From Ceratotherium simum simum (Eukaryota > Chordata > Mammalia > Perissodactyla > Rhinocerotidae), in assembly GCF_000283155.1 (NCBI RefSeq), contig NW_004454177.1:4191468-4255467 (forward strand): a stretch of DNA of 64,000 nt, in the 5' to 3' direction. The notes beneath the pieces were generated by a model. It did not search any database and was not told where the DNA came from. It worked only from the letters and a program-made list of their open reading frames with translations. Below, piece by piece: positions 32,085 through 41,960 of the stretch (within the stretch, counting starts at the first letter, position 1; each line of letters begins with the position of its first letter). A program made the translations under genes and the position numbers.

Positions 32085-32290
32085 ATTCAATTATTCATCG
32101 AGTGGAGTTCTCAGCGTTGGAGTTAATCTCTCTCTCCCCTCGGCAACTTCCAACCACCCCCCACCCCAGTTTGTGGTGGGGAAAAAAACGCTGCCGGGTT
32201 CCATGTGGTGTTGATTAGAGTATTGATCCTGGCTGCAGCCCTCGCAGTCGCCGCCTGAGCATCCATCAATGCCAGGTGGGCCAGGCCGGA
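32085..32290. promoter_or_regulatory. Candidate conserved regulatory element (homeodomain/RUNX-like motifs)
   Basis: Distinct block with attcaattattcatcg (32085-32100), gttaatctc, two RUNX cores tgtggt (32172-32177, 32204-32209), ttgattagagtattgatcc (32211-32229) and atccatcaatgcc (32261-32273). The AT-rich homeodomain-type sites sit in otherwise GC-rich DNA. Inference only. Confidence 0.45.
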
Positions 32291-32527
32291 GACTGGCTCG
32301 GGGCTGAGTCCGGACCAGAGCTGCCCAGAGCTGCTCTCCCGGGCACCAGCAGGGTTTGGGGCGAAGGCAGCCCCTGGCGGTCAGAGTGCGGTGCAACGGG
32401 GGCCAAGGTTGTTGCTACTTCTAATCCTGAGTCCCTCGCTCCTCTTCCTGCCTCCTGGTCCTCAGAACTCTCTCCTCTTGGCTGGAGAGACTCATGGCTG
32501 CCTTTATCCGGTCATTCTGGCTGACCA

Positions 32528-32708
32528 CGAGTCCCTCTCATTTATTGAACGCCTCCAATATGCTAGTCCTCTGCTCAGAGGTTTTCATCCACACGCAATC
32601 CAGTGAGGTCCGCATTAGCAGTCTGCTTTCCTACATGCAGAAACTGAGGCTCAGAGAGGTCAGGCAAGGTCAGGCTGCTGAGCAGAGAGGCCAGATCTGA
32701 ATGTCACT
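32528..32708 (-). mobile_element. MIR SINE
   Basis: Antisense MIR: tttattgaacgcctccaata, atgcagaaactgaggctcag, agaggtcaggcaaggtcagg. Confidence 0.85.
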
Positions 32709-32734
32709 TTTCCACCAGGCCACCCTGCTTCCCT

Positions 32735-33119
32735 AGTGAAGGAGCAGTGACGTTAATTGAGCCGCTATGTGCCAGGGACACATTCTGTCTCTGACAACGC
32801 ACATTTATCTTGTGATGAAGAGGTTCATTATCCTCATTTTACAGATTACGACGCTTAAGTAACTTGTCTCCAGGTTGCACTGCTAGAAAGCAGCTGAGGG
32901 CCGGCCCCGTGGCTTGGTGGTTAAGTGAGCGCGCTCCACTGCTGGCGGCCCGGGTTCGGATCCCGGGCTCGCACCGACGCGCTGCTTCTCCGGCCATGCT
33001 GAGGCCGCGTCCCACATACAGCAACTAGAAGGATGTGCAGCTGTGACACACAACTATCTACTGGGGCTTTGGGGGGAAAAAATAAATAAATAAAATCTTT
33101 AAAAAAAAAAAAAAAAAAA

Positions 33120-33150
<31 letters not shown>

Positions 33151-33220
33151 GAAAGCAGCTGAGCGGGGATTCAAACCCTTGTCAGTGAAACTCCGGACCC
33201 AGGCTCCTTATGTTTGCCTG
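32735..33220 (-). mobile_element. MIR SINE split by an ERE1 insertion
   Basis: Left part (32735-32898): gccgctatgtgccagggaca, tcattttacagattacgacg, taagtaacttgtctccaggt. Right part (33164-33220): cggggattcaaacccttgtc. Joining the flanks and removing one copy of gaaagcagctgag restores a normal antisense MIR order. Confidence 0.85.
32899..33150 (+). mobile_element. ERE1-type SINE, near consensus, with long poly-A tail
   Basis: tRNA-derived SINE with both internal Pol III promoter boxes visible: A-box tggcttggtgg (32910-32920) and B-box ggttcggatcc (32953-32963). The body ends in the 'gcagctgtgacacacaacta' tail type, then aataaataaataaaatc and a long A tail to 33150 broken by tttaa. Flanked by a perfect 13-bp duplication gaaagcagctgag (32886-32898, 33151-33163). 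CpG-rich and little diverged, so probably the youngest insertion here. Confidence 0.97.
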
Positions 33221-33235
33221 GCAATTCCTAGTTTA

Positions 33236-33400
33236 AAAGCAGTTTCATTGACATTGTCTCTTCACACTCACCCTAAAAGAGAACTGGCATTATCATCCCC
33301 GTTTTACAAATGGGGAAGTGGAGGCACGGTGTGGTTATGTGGCTGCAGATGGCAGAACTGGGACTCCAGCCTAGGTCTGCTGATGATTCCTGATGCTTTT
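33236..33400 (-). mobile_element. MIR SINE
   Basis: Antisense MIR: catccccgttttacaaatgg, ggaagtggaggcacggtgtg, gcagaactgggactccagcc. Confidence 0.75.
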
Positions 33401-33904
33401 GTGTCAAATCCACCCCCACATGGCCTCTCCCGGGGCTGGACTGCCGCCTCGCCTCTGCCCACTTCTCAGCATCTTATTCTCTACCCCACGAGCCCCATAA
33501 ATCTGTCTTCCTCCTCTTCCGGGAAGCCTTCTTGGACTTGCCATAGGGTGGCAGCTCCCTTTGGCCTCTCTGCTCCTCTCTGGAGCATAGTGTAAGGGTG
33601 GTCCTGGGGCATCTCCCTCTCCTCGGGTTTGTTCCTCTCCAGGAAAGAATGAAATGTGCTCGGTTCCACTTCGAGCCTTTGCTTGGGCCCTTTCTCCTGC
33701 CCAGAACTCCCCTGCCCCTTCCCTCTGCCAGGCCTCCTCCTTTCCTACCTGCGATCCCTGCCCAGGCACTTCCTCCAGGCCCCCTAACCCCCATCACTCA
33801 CGCGCTCACCCAGCACGCGACATCAGGAAGCCAAGGGTCTAATCCCACCACTCAGCTCCCCCGCCTTGGCAAGCCGCTTCTACTCTCCGTTTTCTTGCCT
33901 GCGC
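33401..33904. other. Unassigned DNA, possibly part L2
   Basis: 33640-33790 has a pyrimidine-rich texture like L2 3' sequence (ttgggccctttctcctgccc) but is too diverged to assign. No exon. Confidence 0.35.
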
Positions 33905-34022
33905 ACCTCATTAGAACCACCCAGAATCTATGTAAACAACTCAAATGCCAGACCCCCACTCCTGAGATTCTGATTCAGTATCTGGGGTCGGGCCCAGGCA
34001 TCTGTATTTTTAAAAACACCCA
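33905..34022 (+). mobile_element. MER20-like hAT DNA transposon fragment
   Basis: Sense match to MER20: caaatgccagacccccactc, ctgagattctgattcagtat, 'ctggggtcgggcccaggcat' and 'ctgtatttttaaaaacaccc'. Confidence 0.75.
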
Positions 34023-34059
34023 GGTTTTCATTCAACAGATGTTTATTGGACGTCTGTTA

Positions 34060-34235
34060 CTGGAAGTCCAGCATGGACGCTGGAGCCAGGCTGCCTGGTT
34101 CAAACCCCAGCTCCACGACACTCTGGGTGACCTCGGGGGGCTGCTGAAGGTCTCTGTCCCCATGTAGCATCGCTCTCACTTATAGCACAACGGCTTTCCG
34201 GGGTTGGAGAGAGGAGTGAATGTGACGTAGAAGGA
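34060..34235 (+). mobile_element. MIR SINE
   Basis: Sense MIR: gctggagccaggctgcctgg, ttcaaaccccagctccacga, gtgacctcggggggctgctg. Confidence 0.85.
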
Positions 34236-35214
34236 GCTGGATGTGTGAAGAGCATCCTCTGTGTGCTGCAGTGGTCTGCCAGGCCGGATGGCCTCTGGGC
34301 TCCCTGCCACGCAGAGACCTGGTCTTCAACTGTACCTTTCAGGTGCTCCTCATAAGAGCCTTTTGTCTGTTTCCTGGCATCCCCAACCCTCGAGCTCCTG
34401 TAGGGCAGAGCCAAGGCTCCCTCTACCCCTGGACCACACCCCGCCCCTGGACAAGGGCCCTATACAGGGGGTGTGGCCCAACAGGCCTTAGGTTGTTTGA
34501 CCAGAGTGTCCCCGTCACCCCAACTCCACCTCCTCCCACCTTCAGCTCTGGTCATCGTGGAAGGCAGGCAGGAAGGCAAGTGGCAGCCATCCCGACACCA
34601 GCCCTTGAGTTAGCACTGACGGTGGTGCTAGAAAGCAGCTATGATTGCCAATTGATCTGTTGTGCACTGAGCCGGTTACCGAGAAGGGAGAGAGCAAGTC
34701 GTCAATACTGCACCACGCACTGGGATCCAGAGCCTCTCCCAGGAGAGAGAGAGCTGCTCCTGCCTTACCCGGGGTCTTTGCAGGGTCCTGGGGGGTGGAT
34801 GAGAGCCCGAGGCTCAGTCCCAGCCTCTACTTCCGGGCTCGCCCCAGGCTCTCTTGTTCCCTTCTCTCCTCCGGAACCGGCGTGGAGCTCAACGTGGAAA
34901 AGAAGAGTGAAAACAGCAGATAGTTCAGAAATTTATTTCGATTTGGTTTATAATTGTGCTGTCTGACATGGGTCTGGGAGCAAAGGACAGACTATTCACC
35001 TTCATTCAACTGGCTTGGGGACATGTGTTTGCATCTCCAGTGCCACCAGTGCAGGAGGCTGGGAATAATGGTGGCACCAAAGGGCCTGGTAAAGGAAACC
35101 TAGCCTGGGCTGCCCCTTTGGAAGAAATCCAAGGTGTAGTTCTGTGATTAGGGCATCTAAAGTCGAGTCCTGCCAACTCTACACTGAGCCCGAGTGTTCT
35201 GAGACTTCCTCCCT
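34236..35214. other. Unassigned DNA
   Basis: Unique, partly A/T-rich near 34925-34965 (aatttatttcgatttggttt). An L2-like scrap may lie at 34330-34420. No gene called despite a 241-codon open frame. Confidence 0.4.
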
Positions 35215-35360
35215 TCCCAGCCCAGCACTGTGCTGGGTGCTGGAGTGGCAGTGGGAACAGAAGTGGGCCATGTGGACGCCTAGTGCCCAGCTAACACTGT
35301 GCCGGGCTGGCACTGGGGGAAGCAGAGGCCCTAGCTCTGTGCTCAAGTTTCACCTTCCCC
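35215..35360 (-). mobile_element. L2 LINE fragment
   Basis: Antisense L2-like gcccagcactgtgctgggtg, ctggagtggcagtgggaac. Short, diverged. Confidence 0.45.
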
Positions 35361-35639
35361 TTGGGGTCCCTAGCTGACCCATACTCAGGCTTCAAGCCAG
35401 GTCTGCTTCCCTGGAACTCTGGCCCCAGCCTGGCCATATGACCCTCCCCTTAGGTCCCTGCAGCTCCGTCACTCAGGGGCCTGGTGGTGCAGGAATAGCC
35501 CAAGAAAAACTCAGACACTGAGTTGCAAGTAGCCGGGTAATCAGACTTACAAGGCACAGTGGCTCATTGTCAAGGCGGGGGACCTACAGAACCCCTCCCT
35601 CGGGTCCTCTCTGCCTCCACTTCAGCTCCAGTCACAAGC

Positions 35640-35830
35640 TTTAGCAGCCCTGGAATTTGAACCCTGGCTCCCTCTAACTGCCTGATCTCAGAAAGCTACT
35701 TCGCCTCTTTGAAGCTCAGCTCATCCTCTGAGCAATGGGAATACAAACACCTACTCCTCACGGTGCAATGAGAACTGACCCCCAGGCGCAGGCCCGAGCA
35801 CACAGTACATGCTCAGTTAATGACGGCTCT
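35640..35830 (+). mobile_element. MIR SINE
   Basis: Sense MIR: gaatttgaaccctggctccc, gctacttcgcctctttgaag, cacagtacatgctcagttaa. Confidence 0.8.
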
Positions 35831-36179
35831 CACTGTCCTCCACTAGGTGGGCACCGCCTTTAACCACTGCTGTCCAGGAATGCTTCCCAGACACCTGGGC
35901 TCCTGCAGATCCAACAAGTTGTCCCTCCTGCGTATCAAGGGGGAATTCCATGTTCCAATGACCTGTCCGAGGACTCTTCTCTGGATAACTAAGAACAGCA
36001 GTGTCTTCCTGCTTTTAGTGAAAATGCTGCCTGCCTTTGCAGGCAGTGTTATCATAACAGATGACCTCCTGATGACCCCAGCATTCAAGCAGGGGATACC
36101 CCCATACTTCATACAGTTGGAGTTGACACATACCCCAACGAGGAGATATTTTTAAGTAAATGAAATAGCCACTGCTGTC

Positions 36180-36495
36180 CACTTTGTGACCGTCTATTGA
36201 GTACCCAGTGTGCACCGGGCCCAGTGTTTGGACATGGGGGAGAAGCACTAATGTGGGTTGGTCCTGCTCTGAGGACTCCTGGCTATGTGGAGAGAGCCAG
36301 GTCAGAGCTGCCGGAGGACCATTTGAGACACTATGGGGGCCAGACTACTGGGTGAGGAAAGACTCTCCAGAGGAGGTGATGCTCGAGCTGAGTCTCAAAG
36401 GATGAGGAGGGGTTCTCTGGGCCGCTGCAGGAGGGAAGGGCATTCTAGGCAGAGGCCACAGCTGGTGCAGAAGCGCCAAGAGCCATTCTAAGTTC
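36180..36495 (-). mobile_element. L2 LINE fragment
   Basis: Antisense L2: attgagtacccagtgtgcac, 'cctggctatgtggagagagc', agtctcaaaggatgaggagg and 'agggcattctaggcagaggc'. Confidence 0.8.
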
Positions 36496-36499
36496 TATC

Positions 36500-36815
36500 A
36501 CTGAATTCAACCAACGGCTACTGACATCTACTAGGCACCAGGTCCTGGGCAGATGCTGAGTGACTGGAGGCAGGGGTGAGCGCATTAGAGAGATAAGAGG
36601 AATAACTCATGGTCCCCGTGGCCCAGGGGAAGATGAGACCGGTACCCAGCAGGCACCAACACCCAACAGAGAGAGGAGCACGCAATGTGCAGAGGGAAAC
36701 AGGAAGGAGAGGATAGTTCTGGGGTGGGCGGAGTGAGGAGCGAGTATGGGGATTTGGGAAGGCTTCAGGGAGAAAGCGTGGTTCACCTGGGCCTTGGAGG
36801 AGGTGGGTGTGAGAG
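36500..36815 (-). mobile_element. L2 LINE fragment (second copy in tandem)
   Basis: Antisense L2 starting afresh: ggctactgacatctactagg, 'caccaggtcctgggcagatg', 'gaaggcttcagggagaaagc', 'acctgggccttggaggaggt'. Same orientation and same region as the copy at 36180-36495, so two insertions or a local duplication. Confidence 0.7.
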
Positions 36816-36854
36816 GCCCCGGGCAGTGGGGAGCCCCGGAGAGCACAGAAAGCA

Positions 36855-36935
36855 CAGGATTCAGAATGCGCACACCTGAGTCCACAGAGCTGGTGACTTT
36901 GGGTGAACTAGTGTCAGTCTCTGCGGGACATCAAT
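36855..36935 (+). mobile_element. MIR SINE fragment
   Basis: Sense MIR: gattcagaatgcgcacacct, gagctggtgactttgggtga. Confidence 0.5.
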
Positions 36936-37414
36936 GGCCACACAAATTAGGATAAATCAAAAAGGCTTAATAAAGGGACAGTTTATAAATGTGTTGGCAG
37001 GGTGTAGGTAGAAGCAGAGCTGTCACCACCTCAAAGCCTGAAGGGAGGGAGTGGTTTCCAGAACCACGTGAGGAGCACAGACCTTCAGTCAAGGGACAGG
37101 GCCAGCCCAAGGCCACCCCACGGGAGGGAAACTGGAATGGAGACCTTGACTTCTCCCTGGTCCCTCGGATGCTCTTCTGGGGACCCCGTTTGACAGAACC
37201 TGGGGGAATCCAGAGGCACAGGATCAGCGTCCCCGGGGCAGAGCAGGGAAAGAGCATGGACAGAGGACAGGGCAAACGGAAGCTCTCTGGCACCTGTAAC
37301 ATCCCGGAATCTGAGAGTCTTCCTCAGAAAGTGGAGCATAATCATCACAGTGCACAGAGTTCCTGAAAGGATCTAGTGAGACAGCGATGGCAAAGGCTTT
37401 GCACCAGATAATCG
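36936..37414. other. Unassigned DNA
   Basis: Begins with aattaggataaatcaaaaag and 'cttaataaagggacag', which may be an old repeat tail; the rest is unique. Confidence 0.35.
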
Positions 37415-37544
37415 CTGCTCCTTATCGCGGGCCTGCTGGGTGTCTGCCGTCAGTACCAATCCCTTCAGTCTTCCTAAGAGAAATAACTTTACAGATGAGG
37501 AAACAGGTTCAGAGAGGTTATGTCACCTCTCTGTATTGGTCATC
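37415..37544 (-). mobile_element. MIR SINE fragment
   Basis: Antisense MIR: aactttacagatgaggaaac, aggttcagagaggttatgtc. Confidence 0.75.
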
Positions 37545-37965
37545 TCCTTACTTTGCAAGAGACAGAAATCCAGGTCAAACTGGCTTCAGCAAGAAAGAAA
37601 AAAAGTAATTGGCTCACGTAAGGAACAGATATGGTTTCAGTGTTTCAGGCATGGCTGTATCCAGGCACTCGATCTAGGTTATTGAGCATCTGTTTTCTCT
37701 GTCACTTCGCTGTGCTCTCCTGTGCTGGCTTTGTTCTTGGGAAGAGTTTCTCCAAGTGGTGACAAAGTAGCTTCAGGTACACTTCCACCAGCTTAGCCAT
37801 GCCAAGGGAAAGAGGGCCCCTCCCCAGAACTGCCGACAAACGGCCTAAAGCTGAGTTCCCCATCTCTGGACCAGTCCCTATGGCGGGGGTGATGCGAGCT
37901 CTCATTGGCCAGGCCCAGGTCAGGCGCCCTCCCGTGGAGCCAGGAGGTGGGGCCAACACGGATGA
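37545..37965 (-). mobile_element. Old LTR-like interspersed repeat, copy 2 of 3
   Basis: Same family as 5325-5805: on the minus strand 'gagccaattactttttttct', gctgaagccagtttgacctg and ttctgtctcttgc, with the plus strand showing 'ggctttgttcttgggaagag' and 'catgccaagggaaagagggc' and a CCAAT-type box (cattggcc) near 37905. Confidence 0.6.
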
Positions 37966-38570
37966 GAACAGACTGGGGAAAGGAAAAACCAGAGAGCTGA
38001 GTACCCAAAGAAAAGAAGATGGAGAGGCAGCCAGAACAAGCAAGAGGGGAGGGGAGCCGTGCACTACCCTCCCCACAGCACACAGCCATGAGCAGCCCAC
38101 CCAGGGTCTAACCTGGCTGTCCACCTCTCAAGCTCTTTTGTGTTTGGGGTTTTTGTGGTTAGTAGTTTGTATATTGTGGGGGGTTTTAAACACTGTATCC
38201 ACGCCAGGGAGGTATGGTGAAGGCAGGCACACAAGGGGTGTGGCAGGGGGAGACAAAGGCCACTGGGGATGGTCTTGAGCCCTCAGCCAAGGAGTCTGGG
38301 GGTTTGGGGCAGGCGGTGGTCAGGCCAGCTGTCTGGGGCTCACTCTCCCCTGGGGGTCCCGACCCCTCCATCTCTGGCTGGTGGCCCCAGGATTAGCACT
38401 GAGCCCCCAGGAGCTTGAGGGCTAACCCAGTGGGGACCCTCACCCTGCCAGTCCTCCTGTAGCGACAGCCTGTAGGCCTGGAAGCAGAGAGCCAGACTCG
38501 CTGGGGGTTCTGGCGGGAGAGCGGAGGCCCAGGTAAGCTAACGCCAGCATGCGTGTCTCCCGGGCCAACT
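37966..38570. other. Unassigned GC-rich DNA
   Basis: No repeat or exon recognised; a T/G-rich stretch lies at 38130-38190. Confidence 0.4.
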
Positions 38571-38574
38571 GCCC

Positions 38575-38690
38575 CTCGTTTGCTCGCTCCTCTTTAAAAG
38601 CCTTTCCTTGATATTTATGAAGCACCAACGTCACTTTGACTTCTTTTCTTTCCCACCTAAAGGCCTCCTCCCCCTCCTCATAAAGGCACG
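38575..38690. promoter_or_regulatory. Candidate short conserved element
   Basis: High-complexity block: ctctttaaaagcctttcctt, gatatttatgaagcacc, and cgtcactttgacttc (which includes a nuclear-receptor-like tgacttc). It stands out from flanking GC-rich DNA. Motif inference only. Confidence 0.35.
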
Positions 38691-38694
38691 GAAC

Positions 38695-39110
38695 TGTGTG
38701 TGAGCGAGCGTATGCATGCGAGTGTGTGTGTGTGAGTGACGGCACGTGGCAGAGGCGGCCTCTCCTCTCTGGGGTGGTGACACCCATCTGGTGGCAGCCG
38801 GAAGGTGGCATTTGAGGATCTTGCTCCCCTGGTCTCTATGCAGCCCCAGCCTCCTCTCTCTTTATCTACCACCCTCCTGAGGGGCAGGCGATCCAAAGAG
38901 AGGCTAGAGAATGGGATTTAATGCAAAAGCACATCATCAGGCTCAGAAGGAAGAGATCAGAAAACAAGGGAGAAAGGAAAGGGGAGGGAAAGGGGAGGGA
39001 AAGAGTAGGAGAGGGAGGAAGAGGGCTTGACAGAGGGAGGAGGGAGGCTGAGAGGCAGAAAGAAAGGCAGTGGAAGAGGAGGAGGAAGCAGGCGGGTTCA
39101 GAGACGCAAA
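38695..39110. repeat. Low-complexity: TG-rich then purine (GGGA/GAAA) tract
   Basis: 38700-38735 is a degenerate (TG)n; 38965-39100 is a long purine tract (gggaaaggggagggaaag type), which also meets the G-quadruplex rule. Confidence 0.7.
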
Positions 39111-40319
39111 CACACGCTGCCCAGGTCGAGTCCGAAGCAGGAGCCCTGGGTGGTCAGAGGCCGGGATCTCCAGGCAGAACCTGGGGATGTTACCTGCAAC
39201 CAGGTAGCAGCCAGAGGGAGAGGAGGTGGGACGGTTGGGTCCGGGACCCAGGCTGAGCAGGGCCACGGGACTGCGGGCGATGAGCATATCTTGGCCCGGA
39301 CTGGGAGACAGACGCCCCCCAGCCTCTCTGGCATTGCCCTCCGCCCTCCCCCTTCCCCAGAGGGCTGAATTCCAGAACATGAAGCATAAAGGGACACGAC
39401 AGGGCCCCTGGCCCTCTGGGCTTCCTGTCTCCTTCCAAGCTGGTGTGTTTGTGCCCCTGCCGGCTTCTACAGCGCCTTCCTCTAAAGGGGTCAATGCACC
39501 AGGCTCGTCTTAGGGCCCTTCCATCCCACCCCACATCCCAGCCAGATCCATGGCCAGAAACTGGGTGCCAGCATCACAGCATGGATGGGGTGTTGTGCCG
39601 CCCTTCCAGCCCCCTTCACCCGGGGCCCAGATCAAGGAGCCTGAGGTCCTTGCTGCCTGCCAAACCCAGGAGCCCCTCCCCCTCACGACTGTGAAAGGGG
39701 CAAATTGCAGGTGTGAAGGAACCTTCTGCAGAGAGTCTCAATGCCAGCCTATGACCTTGGAGAGGAAGGAGCTGGGCCTTACAAGGAGGTTTGTCTGGGA
39801 TCACTGGAGACTGCCCACCTCAGAGATGCTGCTTTCCAGTTACCTCCTGTGGCCCCCAGATCTCGGGCTGTCCACTGTTCCAGAGATGCCTGATCCGATG
39901 GGGCACAGGAGGCCTGCACGAATTAGGACCCACTGGGCCCCCAGTGCTTCCCTCTCTCCCTGTCTCCACCCCTTAACTTCTGGGCTGGCCCATCAGCTCT
40001 GCCTCTAGAATGGCAGCCAGTGTGCTATGGGATGAGGGGTGGGACAGCCATTATTACAGGCCAACGATGTCCCCAGACCAGAAGCTAAGAAGAAATAGAT
40101 GGCACGCCCCCCATGCCCTAGAGCTAAGCCAGAGAGAAAGGGATTTCACATTCGGCCCGCTCTGTTCTGTGACTCATCATTCAGGATGGGACATAATCCT
40201 CCCTCCCCTCCATCTCTGCGTTTCTAAAACCTGACGCTCCATGAATTTTGCATCAGGTTCAGAGGCAGGAGACGCACCGCAGACACTGCAAGCCTGCTTT
40301 TATGTTGTGCTGAGGGGTT
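39111..40319. other. Unassigned GC-rich DNA
   Basis: Overlapping open frames on both strands with no recognisable domain. No CpG island, exon or repeat called. Confidence 0.45.
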
Positions 40320-40790
40320 TGCGTGTGCGTGTGTGTGTGTGCACCAAGTCGTGCACACTAACACACACCTATCCTATGTATGCTCCTGCACACACTGCAC
40401 ACCCTTAGCTCTCATGCACACAAACACCTGTATGCCCACACACTCCCATGCACTCATACTCTTGTGCAACACTCCTGTATATTCACACTCCCATGCACGC
40501 ACACTCATGCACGCATACTCATGCACACACACTCCTGTGTACTCACTCTTGTGCACTCCCATACATTTACACTCCCATGCGCACACACCTCCATGCACGT
40601 GCACCCCTGTACGCAAACACTCGTGTGCACACACACATGCACTCACACCCATAAACACACACTCCATGCATTCCTACAGTGCTCAATCACAATCTCAGGG
40701 AGCCCATCACAAAGTCACACACGTGTCCTCACACCCTACTTGGCACACGCATGCACACCAGTGTGTGGTCACACTCAGACACCAGGCACA
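40320..40790 (+). repeat. CA-rich minisatellite-like array (cacacactc / catgcactc words)
   Basis: After a short (GT)n at 40325-40342, about 450 bp are built from shuffled short words: cacac, actccc, atgca, catactc, acactc. There is no fixed period but very strong word reuse, consistent with a degraded microsatellite that has expanded by slippage. The H/T/S-rich open frames through it are artefacts. Confidence 0.85.
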
Positions 40791-41034
40791 CACTCCCAGA
40801 TTCTCCTGCAGAAGCCGAGGGCCCCTCTAATGAGGTTCCTTGTCTCACTCAGAGCAAATCCACATCTGAGCTGCCACAGTCACACCCACGTTCCGACATC
40901 CACCCCACCCAGGTACACGGCACAGCCCCATCCCCGATGCCGTGGCTCACGCCACCCAGCATTTGGTACGCACGCAGGAACACTCACTCTCCCTTTTCTC
41001 TCTATTCATTGAGACAGCTTTTTAAAAACTATGT

Positions 41035-41240
41035 ATAAGTTTTACTGCTTACAAAGCACTCTTATGTAGCCTATCTTATTTATTCTTCACAATAGCCCCC
41101 AAGAAGTGGCATTATTATTATCACCATTTACTATGAGAAGCTGAAAGCTCAGAGGGGCTGGGGGCCTTTCCAGGGTCCCATGGGTTGTATGAACGTGTGT
41201 GTAGACAGGCCTGGATCCCTGTCTGTCAGATTCCAAATAG
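41035..41240 (-). mobile_element. MIR SINE
   Basis: Antisense MIR: cttacaaagcactcttatgt, ttattcttcacaatagcccc, atttactatgagaagctgaa, agctcagaggggctggggg. Confidence 0.85.
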
Positions 41241-41759
41241 TCTGCTTATCCTCATAGAATTGTCACTAGGCTGCACAGCACCTTTGTATGAACCAGGATA
41301 AGGTGCCCCCTCCAGGCAGACAGGGCCCAGGCCAGGGGGCCTGCCTTGGCAACCAGGCCAGGGCTCCAGGTCAGACCTCCTTCACCCCTTTGGCTGGGCA
41401 CCTGGACAGTCAGGCTTAGCAGCCCCGCTCTGCCCACCAACCTCGTGAGGGGCACCCCTCCTCAGCAGGGCCCCCTCTCTCCCCTGTGCACTAGGCACGG
41501 CAGGGCCCCTCCCCCAAACCACCTCTGAGGCACAGGCCCTCACTTGATTCTGACCCCACACTGCTGGCCCTGGCCCCAGGCCCCTCAGGAAGCCCCTCCT
41601 GCTGGGGCCTTAAAGGAAGGTCCCACAGACCTCACCAAGACCCAGGATGTGCAAGACCCCCCTCCCACACCGGCCAGCTCCCTGCTCCCCTTCCTACCCA
41701 ACGCCAAAATCAGCGCAGAGAGGCCACCTCATCCCTTCAGAGCCCCCTCGGCTTCGACT
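41241..41759. other. Unassigned GC-rich DNA
   Basis: Unique; no repeat or exon recognised. Confidence 0.4.
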
Positions 41760-41960
41760 CCCTCCCTTCTTCTGGGAGCTTTCTGGGGCTCCGCAGGCTG
41801 TTTGGTAAATAAATCGAGGGCAGCGGGAATAATATACCTGTCAAACAGCAGCCAGCTTCCAATTTCCGCTGTCAGCACTGCCTGGCCGCGCCACACCGAG
41901 CCTACTGACGTGCTGCCACAAGTAATACATTTCCCGAGGTCCCTGCAGGTGGGACGGGCG
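41760..41960. promoter_or_regulatory. Candidate conserved regulatory element (FOX/TALE-like motifs)
   Basis: Contains a FOX site gtaaata (41805-41811) in tttggtaaataaatc, cctgtcaaacag (41838-41849, TALE-like tgtcaa), cgctgtcagc (41868-41877), ctgacgtg (41905-41912) and agtaatacat. The order of well-formed motifs in a block free of repeats suggests a conserved element. Not tested. Confidence 0.42.

Noticed and set aside
30981..32126. Overlapping 251-codon (minus) and 260-codon (plus) open frames
   Set aside because: Long frames on both strands of the same GC-rich DNA indicate stop-codon depletion, not coding; no domain seen.
32899..33150. tRNA gene
   Set aside because: A- and B-boxes are present, but they belong to an ERE SINE with poly-A tail and target duplication; no complete cloverleaf is formed.
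40333..41012. H/T/S-rich frames of up to 210 codons
   Set aside because: Translation of the CA-rich array; no independent coding evidence.
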